Shown: one piece after another, positions 50,440-59,187 of the stretch
Layout of the letters: the number at the start of each line of letters is the position of its first letter
Position numbering within the stretch: the stretch's first letter is position 1
Assembly (NCBI GenBank): GCA_036489775.1
Contig: DASXFC010000082.1
Location: forward strand, 62,001-126,000
DNA length: 64,000 nt
Reading direction: 5' to 3'
Origin: Bog-473 sp036489775
GTDB lineage: Bacteria > Actinomycetota > Acidimicrobiia > Acidimicrobiales > RAAP-2
Translations under genes and position numbers: made by a program
The notes under the pieces: generated by a model
The model's database searches: none
What the model saw: the letters and a program-made list of their open reading frames with translations, nothing else
What the model was told of the DNA's origin: nothing

Positions 50440-51342
50440 TCAGGAAGTGGTGGTGACCGATCCTCCGTCAACCGTCAACGAGATCTCTGAGGACTGATTG
50501 GGCCCGCCCCCCTTGGCCAACGCGTCCCCATCCTCATCGACGGTAGCCGTCATGGTCTGGGCCGAGAGGACCATCGACTCGCCAGCTGGACAGGTGAACG
50601 TCACGCTGTCGGTGTACGAACCGCTCGTCGTGTAGAACTCCTGGTCGTTCGAGCTGTAATCGGCCGAGATTGCGTTGCTGCCACAAGTGGGCACCTGAGA
50701 GCCCAGGTCGCCGATTCCGATCTCGACGTCGGCCTGGTACGGCGCGGTCGACGTCATGACCGCGGCGAATTTAACGGTGACCGTCATGGTCTCGGTCCCA
50801 GCCGCCAGCGTTGGGTCCACCTCAGCCACGGTGTACTGCTGACCACCGGACTCCGCCCATTGTCCGAGGTTGTACGTGCCGAGAGCTGGCAACGCGGGCA
50901 GCGCCACGCCGGCGCTATTGGATTCGTTCATGGTGAGCACCGCGCCCGCCGTTGAATTGGCGAAGGTGGTGCTGGCGCTGGCCAACGGACCGATGGAAGC
51001 CGATGATCCCTGCGTCGTAGTACCGCAGTTGGGGCCGAGCAAGGTCCCGGGCAATCCTTGGAGGAGAGCGATAAAGGGAACGCCGTTCGTCGATGCAAAC
51101 GGGATGTTGTCTTCCAACTGATCCTCGAAAAGGATATTGGCCGAATTGGTCAGATCCAACGATGTGTCCGAGCAACTCTCCGTAGTCACTGCACCAAACT
51201 GGAGAGGCGCAGTCGTTGGAGTCGCCGCACCACTGCCCATGGGCGCCACCATCAGCAGCACAATGCTCGCCACCAGCCCACCGGCCGCCGCCGCAACGTG
51301 TCGTCCTGAACGCACTCGAAGGACTCCGCCTGTCGTACCCAC
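50440..51342 (-). CDS. Secreted protein of unknown function
   Basis: I do not recognise this 300-residue protein. It has a signal peptide (hydrophobic about 16-38, ending MGSGAATP) and an all-beta Ser/Thr-rich mature part with cysteines at ESCSDTS, GPNCGTT, VPTCGSN and TFTCPAG. It ends without a membrane anchor. The GTG at 51342 follows GAGAGGCGGG. It lies between the sigma pair and the nitronate monooxygenase and is convergent with the sigma unit. Confidence 0.65.
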   Translation of the reverse strand: MGTTGGVLRVRSGRHVAAAAGGLVASIVLLMVAPMGSGAATPTTAPLQFGAVTTESCSDTSLDLTNSANILFEDQLEDNIPFASTNGVPFIALLQGLPGTLLGPNCGTTTQGSSASIGPLASASTTFANSTAGAVLTMNESNSAGVALPALPALGTYNLGQWAESGGQQYTVAEVDPTLAAGTETMTVTVKFAAVMTSTAPYQADVEIGIGDLGSQVPTCGSNAISADYSSNDQEFYTTSGSYTDSVTFTCPAGESMVLSAQTMTATVDEDGDALAKGGGPNQSSEISLTVDGGSVTTTS

Positions 51343-51493
51343 CGTGCCCGCCTCTCTGCCCTGGGTAGAAGAGACCCTCCGCCGGGTCCCCCTACGGTGC
51401 GCTCCGGGGCGAAGCGTAACCGAGGACCGTCGAACTGAGCGGGTCTTTTCCGCGGTCAACCAGGGCCGGTAGGCGGACCGGCCGGAACGAAAC

Positions 51494-51499
51494 TAGAAT
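51494..51499 (+). promoter_or_regulatory. Putative -10 hexamer upstream of nitronate monooxygenase
   Basis: TAGAAT is a near-consensus -10 element. A leader of about 50 bases and a GGAGG ribosome site before the GTG at 51552 follow. No clear -35 is seen. Confidence 0.45.
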
Positions 51500-51551
51500 T
51501 CGTTCTCGTTTTGGGGGGCGCCCTGCCCCCACCCGGTCTGGAGGTCCCCCG

Positions 51552-52670
51552 GTGCACAACGAACTCTGTGACACGCTCGGTATCGAGTTCCCCATCTTCG
51601 CTTTCACCCACTGCCGAGATGTGGCTGCTGCTGTCTCCAACGCAGGAGGGCTCGGCGTGCTGGGCGCCGTCGGGTTCAGCGCCGACGAACTCGAGGTCGA
51701 GCTGACCTGGCTGGATGAGCATGTGGGCGACCGCCCCTACGGCGTTGACATCGTCATCCCCAACAAGTACGAGGGTATGGACGAGATCGATCCGGTCAAG
51801 CTCGAAGAAGAGCTCCGCCAGATGATCCCCGACGGGCACCGGACCTTCGCCAAGAAGATCTTGGCGGACCATGGGGTCCCCGAACTCGAAAATGGGCCGA
51901 AGCGTGAGCTGCTCGGCTGGACCGCCGCCACCGCCGCTCCCCTGGTCGAGGTCATCCTGCGCCACCCCAAGGTGAAGCTGGTGGCCAACGCACTGGGCAC
52001 GCCGCCCGACGATGTCATCGCTCAGGTTCACGACCACGGCATGCTCATCGCCGCCTTGGCCGGTTCGGTCAAGCACGCTTTGGCCCATAAGGCCGCCGGT
52101 GTGGACGTCGTCATTTGCCAGGGCTCCGAGGGCGGTGGCCACACGGGCGACGTCGGCTCGATCGTGCTCTGGCCCGAGGTCATCGACGCCGTGGCCCCGA
52201 CGTCGGTGTTGGCGGCGGGCGGTATCGGCACCGGCCGTCAGATGGCCGCAGCCATGGTCATGGGTGCGGCTGGGGTGTGGACCGGATCCCTCTGGCTCAC
52301 CGTCGAGGAGGCGGACATCCCTCCGAAGCAGATGGAGTCCTACATCAAGGCGTCCTCTCGCGACACCGTCCGCTCCCGTTCCTTCACCGGCAAGCCCTGC
52401 CGGCTGCTCAAGAACGACTGGACCGATGCCTGGGAAGCCGAGGGCAACCCCAAGCCGCTCGGCATGCCCCTGCAGATGATGGTGGCCATCGACTGTGTGT
52501 CCCGTGGTCACGCCTACCCCGAAGAGGCCCGGGATGTGAACTTCAACCCGTGCGGTCAGGTCATCGGCCTGGCCAAGCAGGTGCGTCGCACCCGTGACGT
52601 GGTGCTCGGCATGGTCGAGGAATACATCGACGCGCTCGAGCGAGTGCAGCTGAGCGCCGACACGGTCTGA
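51552..52670 (+). CDS. Nitronate monooxygenase/2-nitropropane dioxygenase family FMN enzyme
   Basis: This 372-residue TIM-barrel flavoprotein begins HNELCDTLGIEFPIFAFTHC and shows KAAGVDVVICQGSEGGGHTG (phosphate-binding and catalytic His region), ASVLAAGGIGTGRQMAAAMV-type FMN loop and GAAGVWTGSLWL. GGAGG lies 7 bases before the GTG start. Family members oxidise alkyl nitronates or reduce quinones or enoyl-ACP (FabK-like); the exact activity is open. It ends 3 bases from a convergent gene. Confidence 0.85.
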   Translation: MHNELCDTLGIEFPIFAFTHCRDVAAAVSNAGGLGVLGAVGFSADELEVELTWLDEHVGDRPYGVDIVIPNKYEGMDEIDPVKLEEELRQMIPDGHRTFAKKILADHGVPELENGPKRELLGWTAATAAPLVEVILRHPKVKLVANALGTPPDDVIAQVHDHGMLIAALAGSVKHALAHKAAGVDVVICQGSEGGGHTGDVGSIVLWPEVIDAVAPTSVLAAGGIGTGRQMAAAMVMGAAGVWTGSLWLTVEEADIPPKQMESYIKASSRDTVRSRSFTGKPCRLLKNDWTDAWEAEGNPKPLGMPLQMMVAIDCVSRGHAYPEEARDVNFNPCGQVIGLAKQVRRTRDVVLGMVEEYIDALERVQLSADTV

Positions 52671-52673
52671 TGA

Positions 52674-54104
52674 TTATCGGGCAGCTGTCGCGGTCGAGAG
52701 CACCAACTGGCGCTGGGTAAGCCCAGTGCTGGGTGCAGTGCCCGTGCTGGTGGGGTCCTGCACAACCGCAAAGCAGGCAGCAGCGTCGGCGCACGACACC
52801 ACGCCGACTTGCCTGATCGGAATCCCATCGACATCGGGGAGCGGGACGGTCATCCAGGACTGGCCGCCGTCGTCAGTCTCCTTGATGAATGGGGCGGTGG
52901 ACTTCCCGCTGACAACCTGTGGGATGGTCTCTGCGGGTGCATGGACGATGCCACTGATCCAACACTCCAGGGCCGTCGGGCAGGACAGAGAGCCGATCAA
53001 CCACTGATCGGGTTCGTCGCCCATGGTGGCCGTCCAGGTCTCGCCCCCGTCATCAGTGGAGATGATCGTGTCGAGGAACTCGCCCGTCCCCCGTCCCGCC
53101 GGATTGGGCAAGACCTGCTCGACAGCAAGACAATGGGTGGCATCCGCACAAGTCAGCGCCTCAATGGTGTCAGTGGAGGGAGCCGAACCGGTCGACCAGG
53201 TCAGACCGCCGTCGTCGCTGTAGATCACGGTGCCGTCGCCGTGTTGACCCGGAGTCAGTTCGTAGTTCGGCGGCGACTGCCCCACTGCGACGCAGTGCCG
53301 CCCGACGCAGCTCAACCCGTAATCACGAAACGAGCCGGGGAACGACACGATCGTCCATTGCACCCCGCCGTCAGACGTCACGGCTGCCACATCAGCGGAG
53401 CCCTGGCCACCGGGAGCGGCTGTGCTCAAGCTAGCCACGCAGTCCTGGGCAGACGCACATGACATCGGACCACTGCCCGTGCTCTGGCCGATAGGCCACG
53501 AGGCCCAGCTCGCTCCGCCATTGGTCGTCCGGTACAGCGTCACCTCCATGCTGCCCGAGGCGAAGTCCTCGCCGGTGATCATGCAGGTGTCCGCTGAAGG
53601 GCAGGTCAGTCCATAGAGATCGACCGCGGGTGCTGAGAGTCCTACCTCCCAGGTCCGACCGCCGTCATGCGATACCTCCATGATGCCGGTCGGGAGTCCC
53701 TGACCGCTGGGCGGAATGGACGGTTCAGAGGCGTAGCAATCCTCGGCGCTCGGGCACTCCAGTTCGTACGAGCCCGATCCGTCCGAGCCCTCGATCTTCC
53801 AATTCGGCTGGGCGATGTCGCCGGCCAAGTGCCAGGACGGTGCCTTCAGCGGGGGAATCGTCCGTCGCGACGTCGAGGCGAGGAGTGGCACGCTGATGGC
53901 GACGATCACGACGAGGACAGCTGCGGCCAGAGCAACGCGCTGCAGCGGGATCACCCGATGGCGTGGCAGCCGCGGCCGCCCTTCATGTGCTGTCGGGTCC
54001 GCCATGACCAGGGTCAGTTGCTGACGAATACTGCCCAGCGCCTCAGAGGTGGGATGGGGGGTCTCGGCCAGATAGCGCTCGAGCACATCGAGTTCATCGA
54101 TCAC
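52674..54104 (-). CDS. Membrane-tethered Asp-box beta-propeller coupled to an ECF sigma factor
   Basis: This 476-residue protein has a cytoplasmic N-terminus of about 52 residues, a membrane helix at about 55-75 and an extracytoplasmic domain built of about seven repeats. Each repeat carries a cysteine pair of the form (L/M/V)(S/T/E)C-X4,5-C (ECPSAEDC, TCPSADTC, SCASAQDC, SCVGRHC, TCADATHC, SCPTALEC, SCADAAAC). Asp-box-like S.DGG.TW motifs alternate with them (SHDGGRTWEV, SDDGGLTWST, STDDGGETWTA). This fits a seven-bladed sialidase/YCF48-like propeller. Its ATG overlaps the sigma stop, so it may be a sensor and anti-sigma protein in one chain. Confidence 0.78.
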   Translation of the reverse strand: MIDELDVLERYLAETPHPTSEALGSIRQQLTLVMADPTAHEGRPRLPRHRVIPLQRVALAAAVLVVIVAISVPLLASTSRRTIPPLKAPSWHLAGDIAQPNWKIEGSDGSGSYELECPSAEDCYASEPSIPPSGQGLPTGIMEVSHDGGRTWEVGLSAPAVDLYGLTCPSADTCMITGEDFASGSMEVTLYRTTNGGASWASWPIGQSTGSGPMSCASAQDCVASLSTAAPGGQGSADVAAVTSDGGVQWTIVSFPGSFRDYGLSCVGRHCVAVGQSPPNYELTPGQHGDGTVIYSDDGGLTWSTGSAPSTDTIEALTCADATHCLAVEQVLPNPAGRGTGEFLDTIISTDDGGETWTATMGDEPDQWLIGSLSCPTALECWISGIVHAPAETIPQVVSGKSTAPFIKETDDGGQSWMTVPLPDVDGIPIRQVGVVSCADAAACFAVVQDPTSTGTAPSTGLTQRQLVLSTATAAR

Positions 54105-54691
54105 GGTCGTGTCTCCTCTTCGATGGATGACATGTCTTGCCCGCCGGCCGTAAGGAGTTCCCGCAACTGAGCGCGGCCGCGGGAGAGCCGCGAACGAACT
54201 GTGCCGACGGGGATGGAAAGGGCATCGCTGATCTCGACGTAGCTGAGATGGACCCCGGCATACAGCAGCAGGACTTCCCGGTAGCGGCCATCGACCTGCG
54301 CCAAGGCAGTAGCCACGGCTTCGTCACCGCGTCCGCCAGCTTCAGCTGGGTCCTCGACGTGATGGGGGCGGTCACCGTGAGCCAACCGATCGATCAGTCG
54401 GCGGCGGCGGCGTTCACTGCGGAAATGATGGCGCACCACGTTGGTGGCAATGCCGAAGAGCCAGGGCCGGGCATCGGAGTAACGACGGTCGTAGTGACCA
54501 CGGACCCGGAAAGCTGTCACGAAAACCTCTGAAGTCAGGTCATCGGCCGCCGTCCGCGACACCGCCCGCTGCAAATAGCGGTGGATGGCCATGCCATGGC
54601 GCTCGAAGATGGCGCCAAAGGCCTTCGGATCACCCAAGGACTCCTGGATCTGATCGGCGTCGCTCCGCCAGATCCCTCGCTCCCCGTCCAC
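54101..54691 (-). CDS. ECF-type RNA polymerase sigma factor
   Basis: This 196-residue sigma factor has region 2 at about 20-90 (AFGAIFERHGMAIHRYLQRA, DDLTSEVFVTAFRVRGHYD, ARPWLFGIATNVVRHHFRSE) and region 4 at about 125-180 (QVDGRYREVLLLYAGVHLSY, EISDALSIPVGTVRSRLSRG). GTG 54691 is the start. It is the first gene of the pair with the propeller protein and is divergent from the small gene at 54773 across 81 bases. Confidence 0.9.
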   Translation of the reverse strand: MDGERGIWRSDADQIQESLGDPKAFGAIFERHGMAIHRYLQRAVSRTAADDLTSEVFVTAFRVRGHYDRRYSDARPWLFGIATNVVRHHFRSERRRRRLIDRLAHGDRPHHVEDPAEAGGRGDEAVATALAQVDGRYREVLLLYAGVHLSYVEISDALSIPVGTVRSRLSRGRAQLRELLTAGGQDMSSIEEETRP

Positions 54692-54772
54692 ATCGGCACT
54701 ATTGCCCGCTGGTCAGGCAGAAGTTCCCGCCAGCCCATGGACCTTGACCCCCCGGTTGCCCATACTGGCTGT

Positions 54773-55111
54773 ATGCGGCCCCAGCGGCTCATCATCCCCG
54801 ACTCCCGGGGGCAGGGGGCCACCCTTCGGGTCTCACGCCACCCCGAAGCCAACAAGATCGTGTTGAGTCACTGGCGCGATGGGATCTGCGTCGCGTCCAC
54901 CCCGGTCGAGATCTCTGAGGTTCCCGCCCTCATCGGTGTCCTGGCCGATGCCCTGGGCGACGCCATCGATACCACGGCGCCGGCGACCATCGAGGAACGG
55001 CGAACCCTCGGTGTGCTCGACGCCATCCGATCATGGCTACGGCCCAAGTTGGCCGAAATCACCGAGCTCCGGCTGGCCCGCGATTCGACTGAGGTCGACA
55101 CCTCGGACTGA
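54773..55111 (+). CDS. Small conserved hypothetical protein
   Basis: I do not recognise this 112-residue soluble protein. It has a beta-rich first half (ATLRVSRHPEANKIVLSHWR, GICVASTPVEISEVPALIGV), a helical second half and no signal peptide or membrane helix. CATACT ends 6 bases before the ATG and no ribosome site is seen, which again fits leaderless expression. It is divergent from the sigma factor and ends 5 bases from the convergent GT61 gene. Confidence 0.65.
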   Translation: MRPQRLIIPDSRGQGATLRVSRHPEANKIVLSHWRDGICVASTPVEISEVPALIGVLADALGDAIDTTAPATIEERRTLGVLDAIRSWLRPKLAEITELRLARDSTEVDTSD

Positions 55112-55116
55112 TTGGC

Positions 55117-56331
55117 TCAACGACGCGGGGCGGACTCCTGCAGCTCGTCGAGCATGGCGGAGAGCGCAGGCAGATCGACCTCGATATCAGTGATCAGCGC
55201 CGTCGGACGATTTCGTCGTGACGAGGTGGGCCAGGCCGAGAAATAGCGGTACCCGACGCCGGGCACGCTGCTGGCCAGCCTCCAGTAGTCGGGCAACACG
55301 GACCCAGGCGGGAACAGCTCGACCACCGTCGACCCCGGGCTGGCAAAGACCAAATTGGCCAGGGCGGCGCCGTGGGAAGCCACGATCAGTGACGCCGAAG
55401 CGAAGGTGGCGATTTGCTCGGCCACCGAGAGTGCACTGGGGTCAACGACGTCGAACCCCCGGGCGCTCAGCATGCGGACCAACTCATCCTCATTGGCCAC
55501 GGCCCGGTTGTGCGAGCCGGCGCTACGCGTGATGTACACCGGGCGCCGGTGGCCGCGGTCGGGGACCTGGGACAGCAGGCGGGAGCGCAGGAATTCGACC
55601 ACCCAGGGCGGATTCTTCTCCCCCCTCACCGAGGGTAGCCCTGGCACGACGAGGCAGTCCGCCTGCACGTGGTTGACCTCCTCGCTGTCGATGCGTTGCG
55701 CGGGGTCGATGCCGAACATGTCGAGTAGTTGGCGCTGGAACGAGGTCTGCGCCGGCACGTACCAGCGATCCGGCGGGGCGATCTCGGGCGCCTGCTCGAG
55801 TACCCCGATACGGGGCAGCACATCGATGAGGAAGTGGTAGTAGTTGCTGTCACCCCGTGAGGTGAGCACTCCTAGGCGCCCCGTGAACCGCTCGGGTCTG
55901 CCCGGAAAGGGGGCGAGGAAGAGCGGATGCTCGCGTGGGCGCAGGGCGCCGAAGTAGAGGCTGAGCTCATGGACCAGGTCCCCCTGACCGGTGATCACGG
56001 CGTGATGGCGGCCCAATACCCGGCCCTCGGGGAGCTCCATGACGGCGATACGTGGGATCTCAGTGTCGGTAGCTGGCTCCAGCGGGGCCAACTGGGGCGG
56101 GTAGCCGAGGAGAGGGGGCCGGACGATGACCTCGGGCTCCCGGGCGACCACACAGCGGCCCCCTGAGGACGTCGCGGCGTCTTCCATGGTCAGGCTCACC
56201 CCACCCGGCACGTAGGAGCCACTCAGCCGGCTCAGCTGGATGGTGGCCGGTGCCACCAGGCGCGTGGCGCGCACGTAAGCCGGCTTCACGTAGGGGTAAA
56301 GCGGTCGTAGGGCGGCAGGGAGCCGGGGCAA
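55117..56331 (-). CDS. GT61/DUF563 family glycosyltransferase
   Basis: This 404-residue protein has the DUF563 layout: RLGVLTSRGDSNYYHFLIDV at about 155-174 (the YYHFL motif), LPRIGVLEQAP, WYVPAQTSFQRQLLDMFGI, then RPVYITRSAGSHNRAVANED, EQIATFASASLIVASHGAAL and VFASPGSTVVELFPPG. Family members transfer xylose, arabinose or GlcNAc in eukaryotes; bacterial roles are mostly undefined. A TTG at 56331 is the most upstream start; a GTG at 56289 is an alternative. It begins the second polysaccharide locus. Confidence 0.85.
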   Translation of the reverse strand: MPRLPAALRPLYPYVKPAYVRATRLVAPATIQLSRLSGSYVPGGVSLTMEDAATSSGGRCVVAREPEVIVRPPLLGYPPQLAPLEPATDTEIPRIAVMELPEGRVLGRHHAVITGQGDLVHELSLYFGALRPREHPLFLAPFPGRPERFTGRLGVLTSRGDSNYYHFLIDVLPRIGVLEQAPEIAPPDRWYVPAQTSFQRQLLDMFGIDPAQRIDSEEVNHVQADCLVVPGLPSVRGEKNPPWVVEFLRSRLLSQVPDRGHRRPVYITRSAGSHNRAVANEDELVRMLSARGFDVVDPSALSVAEQIATFASASLIVASHGAALANLVFASPGSTVVELFPPGSVLPDYWRLASSVPGVGYRYFSAWPTSSRRNRPTALITDIEVDLPALSAMLDELQESAPRR

Positions 56332-56832
56332 AGGTCTTAGCCCTGCTCTGGCCGTCGGTGGGCCGGTCTCATGAAGGGCGACTGCGCACGTTCATTGACT
56401 CGTTTCCCTCCCGCGAGTGTGCGCCGAGCACATGCCGGTCAAGAAGATAGGCCAAGAAAACAGGTATGGGGACCACCGAGGGTGAAGATGCCGTCATCGC
56501 ACATCTCGTCCCACCTCGTCATTGGTCACCAGTGCCCGGGATCATCGCCCGCTGTCATGCAGTGTCGTCGAGATGTCACCAATGTGGAAAGGTGGCAACG
56601 TACATTGCAGTCTCATGGAGGCCTTCGTTTTGGAGGGATCCGGTAGGCACCCGGGCACCGATGATGGCGCCGGTCCCGCAAGTTCCCACCCGATCGGGGG
56701 TGCCCTACACTGGCCGCCTGCTCCACGGGACCGGCGCGCGGAGCCATGCTCAGGTCGGGCTCACGGGCAACAGCATGATCGCTGGACCCTTCAACACCGT
56801 TGAGTGAGCAGTCGAGGAGGACGGGAACCACA
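56332..56832. other. Gene-free divergent region before the FkbM gene
   Basis: About 500 bases between the GT61 and FkbM genes hold no supported gene. Small open frames here are short, overlap each other and show no domain. The base composition is less GC-rich in places than the coding neighbours. Promoters for both divergent genes should lie here; GAGGAGG at about 56813-56819 may serve the FkbM start. Confidence 0.4.
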
Positions 56833-57663
56833 GTGAGTCCGAACGCCCAGTTGTATGCCGCACGGCGCGTCCTGCAGACGCCCAAGGCCTTCTCAAACTG
56901 GTTTGACGTATTGCGGGACATGGCCAGCGAGAAGGTTGGGCGCGGCCCGGACACCCTGACGTTCCGTACCCGGACCGGGCTGAGGATCGACGCTCCCAAC
57001 CAGCCCGGATCGCGGGTGCCGATCTACGAGATTTTCGCCGAGGACTGCTACCACTTCGACTGGTTTCTTGGGGCCCTGGCGCAGCGGCCCATTCAGGTCA
57101 TCGACATCGGAGGCCAGATGGGGACGTTCGCCTGCCGTCTGGCCCAGATCAACCCTGGCGCATCCATCGTCTCCTACGAACCGTCGTCGACGAGCGCTTC
57201 CTTCCTGCGCCGCAACCTGGACCAGAACCATTTCGCGGACCGGGTCTCCGTCGTCCAGAAAGCGCTCGCCGGCACCATCGGCTTCGCCGAATTCGAGGAC
57301 AACGGCGGCGGTAGCGGGCAAAACCACCTCGTCATGAATGGTGGCGGTCCGGAGACCCAGAGCACGACCCGGGTTGAAACCACCACCTTCGATGCCGCCA
57401 TCGCCGCGTTGCCGGCCTCGGTCGACCTGGTCAAGATGGATTGCGAAGGTGGCGAGTACGACCTCGTCTACGCGTCCTCGCCCGCCAGCTGGGAGTCAGT
57501 GCAACGCCTCGTGATCGAAAACCACCGAGTCCCCGGCCAGTCGTGGACCGAGCTGCGAGCGTGGCTCGAGGGAGTCGGGTTATCGGTCCAGCACGAAATC
57601 GTCGGGACCGAGGTCGGCGTAGCCTGGATGTCGCGTGATCCGTTGCCGCCGTTGACCCCCTGA
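56833..57663 (+). CDS. FkbM family SAM methyltransferase
   Basis: This 276-residue protein has the FkbM pattern: VIDIGGQMGTFACRLAQINP at about 85-104, SIVSYEPSSTSASFLRRNL, FADRVSVVQKALAGTIGFAE and the VDLVKMDCEGGEYDLV motif at about 201-216. FkbM enzymes O-methylate sugars or polyketides. GTG 56833 is used; a TTG at 56800 is possible. It is the only plus-strand gene of the second polysaccharide locus and is convergent with the Wzy-like gene. Confidence 0.86.
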   Translation: MSPNAQLYAARRVLQTPKAFSNWFDVLRDMASEKVGRGPDTLTFRTRTGLRIDAPNQPGSRVPIYEIFAEDCYHFDWFLGALAQRPIQVIDIGGQMGTFACRLAQINPGASIVSYEPSSTSASFLRRNLDQNHFADRVSVVQKALAGTIGFAEFEDNGGGSGQNHLVMNGGGPETQSTTRVETTTFDAAIAALPASVDLVKMDCEGGEYDLVYASSPASWESVQRLVIENHRVPGQSWTELRAWLEGVGLSVQHEIVGTEVGVAWMSRDPLPPLTP

Positions 57664-57698
57664 CTTGCCGGGCGGGTAATTCCGGCTTGGAACAGGCT

Positions 57699-57734
57699 CC
57701 TCGCTCGAGCGACGAGGCCTCCTGACCTCAGGCC
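57699..57734. terminator. Hairpin region between convergent genes
   Basis: CCTCG (57699-57703) can pair with CGAGG (57713-57717), and GGCCT (57716-57720) with AGGCC (57730-57734), forming alternative small hairpins in the 111-base gap between the FkbM and Wzy-like genes. No U run follows either, so termination is uncertain. Confidence 0.25.
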
Positions 57735-57774
57735 CACCACCCAGCCCGCCGGCGCTGTTACCGCGAGTGATGCC

Positions 57775-59106
57775 CTACGTCGAGGGTTGGAGCTTCGACG
57801 CTTCGAGGTCGGGGGCCGCCAGCGACAGCTCGCGCGCCTGGCGCCGCCGGGATCGGTAGATGGCTGCCGGGGGCAACGCCATGGCCAGGACGAAGGGGAA
57901 CCAGAAATAGCGGTCGTACATCGTCGGCGCCTGCATGGAGAAGGCGAAGACGGCCACCATCCCGGCAAAGAGCACGTTCTTCGTTGCGTCCATTACCCCG
58001 TTTCTCCTTGTGCGGAGCAGGGCCGTAAAGATGCAGACGAAATCGCCGATCAGGAAGAGGATGCCGCCCTGATACCAGTTCATCAGGATGAAGTTGTGCG
58101 GGGGATACCAGGTGTAGTCGTTGGGATCCTCGTATACGAGACTCGACTCGACGTCGAGCCCGTGGCCGACCCATGGGTTGTGCACGATCCCGCTCCACGA
58201 GTTCTTCCAAGTACCCTCGCGGTCGTTGACACTGTTGTTCTGGGACCCGCTCGACGTCGCCCCGGTGAAGCGCGCAATCGGGTTGAGGCTCCCCCCGTGG
58301 CCCGCCTGGATCGCCGTGCCCAAGCCGTAGACCGCGATGAGCAGCACGCCGACGGCCAGCACGTGCTTGAGTTTGACGCCGAAGCGGAGAATCACGACGA
58401 CGGCGCCGATCAGTCCGCAGAGCATGCCACTGACGCTGCCTGAGATGATCAACCCGGTGGCGATGACGGCGATAGAGCTCACATAGAGCCACCGCCGCTT
58501 GACTGCTGGGTGGAGCGCCAGGCCGACCGCGAAGGTGAGTCCGAGGGCGAGTAGCGATCCGGTGTCGTCGGGCGCCTTGGCCAGGCCGGACGCCCGGCCG
58601 TTCGTAAGGGTCCCGAGGGAGACCAGGACGTGCGCGCTGAGCTGCAGGACGGCCACGAACCCGGAGACCGCGCACCCGAGGACGTACGCGGTCATCCCTC
58701 GGTGCAGCAGTTTCTCGGTCGGTAACAGGTGCCGGACCGTCCACAGCCAGATCAGGAGGACGAAGACCATCCGAGCCACCACGAGGAGGCTGCCGGCGAC
58801 GCTGTCGGCCACGTACGAGGCAATGATGCCGCCCACGACCACCAGGACGCTTCCCAGGTACCACGACGTGAGTGGGGTCAGCTTCCGGCGATGAACGATC
58901 AGGAGCAGAAACCCGAATGCAAAGAAGAAGAAGGCGTCGCTGATCGTCAGCCCCGTTGCCTCGTTAGCGGTCGAGTGGCCGCCCACCCGGAACGCCAGCA
59001 TCGGCATGAGGAAGGCGCCGATCAGGAAGCAGTTGCGCGCCAAGCGCGTCAAGGCGTCGTTGGGGGGTGCCTCCACCTCGGCGTACGGCACCGTCTGCTT
59101 GGGCAT
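57775..59106 (-). CDS. O-antigen polymerase/ligase-like membrane protein (second Wzy-type)
   Basis: This 443-residue integral-membrane protein has about eleven hydrophobic segments and a large extracytoplasmic loop at about 265-335 with NSWSGIVHNPWVGHGLDVES and YTWYPPHNFILMNWYQGGI. The H-N-x-x-L pattern in that loop is the Wzy_C/O-antigen ligase mark. It has little visible likeness to the polymerase at 25083. It is the third gene after a methyltransferase and an acetyltransferase on the same strand. TAAGGT lies 8 bases before the ATG. Confidence 0.86.
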   Translation of the reverse strand: MPKQTVPYAEVEAPPNDALTRLARNCFLIGAFLMPMLAFRVGGHSTANEATGLTISDAFFFFAFGFLLLIVHRRKLTPLTSWYLGSVLVVVGGIIASYVADSVAGSLLVVARMVFVLLIWLWTVRHLLPTEKLLHRGMTAYVLGCAVSGFVAVLQLSAHVLVSLGTLTNGRASGLAKAPDDTGSLLALGLTFAVGLALHPAVKRRWLYVSSIAVIATGLIISGSVSGMLCGLIGAVVVILRFGVKLKHVLAVGVLLIAVYGLGTAIQAGHGGSLNPIARFTGATSSGSQNNSVNDREGTWKNSWSGIVHNPWVGHGLDVESSLVYEDPNDYTWYPPHNFILMNWYQGGILFLIGDFVCIFTALLRTRRNGVMDATKNVLFAGMVAVFAFSMQAPTMYDRYFWFPFVLAMALPPAAIYRSRRRQARELSLAAPDLEASKLQPST

Positions 59107-59114
59107 CGGGGGGT

Positions 59115-59120
59115 ACCTTA
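59115..59120 (-). promoter_or_regulatory. Putative -10 hexamer for the second Wzy-like gene
   Basis: On the minus strand TAAGGT ends 8 bases before the ATG at 59106. AAGG in it could instead act as a distant ribosome site, so the call is tentative. Confidence 0.35.
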
Positions 59121-59187
59121 CAACGGGCCGGGAGGGCCTTTTCTGGCACCTGGTCAGAGCTGAGAAGGGCGAATTCCCTGGTCGGGC

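Noticed and set aside
56466..56807. Small gene of 113 codons in the gap before the FkbM gene
   Set aside because: It overlaps other equally long frames, has no domain, no signal peptide and no convincing ribosome site.
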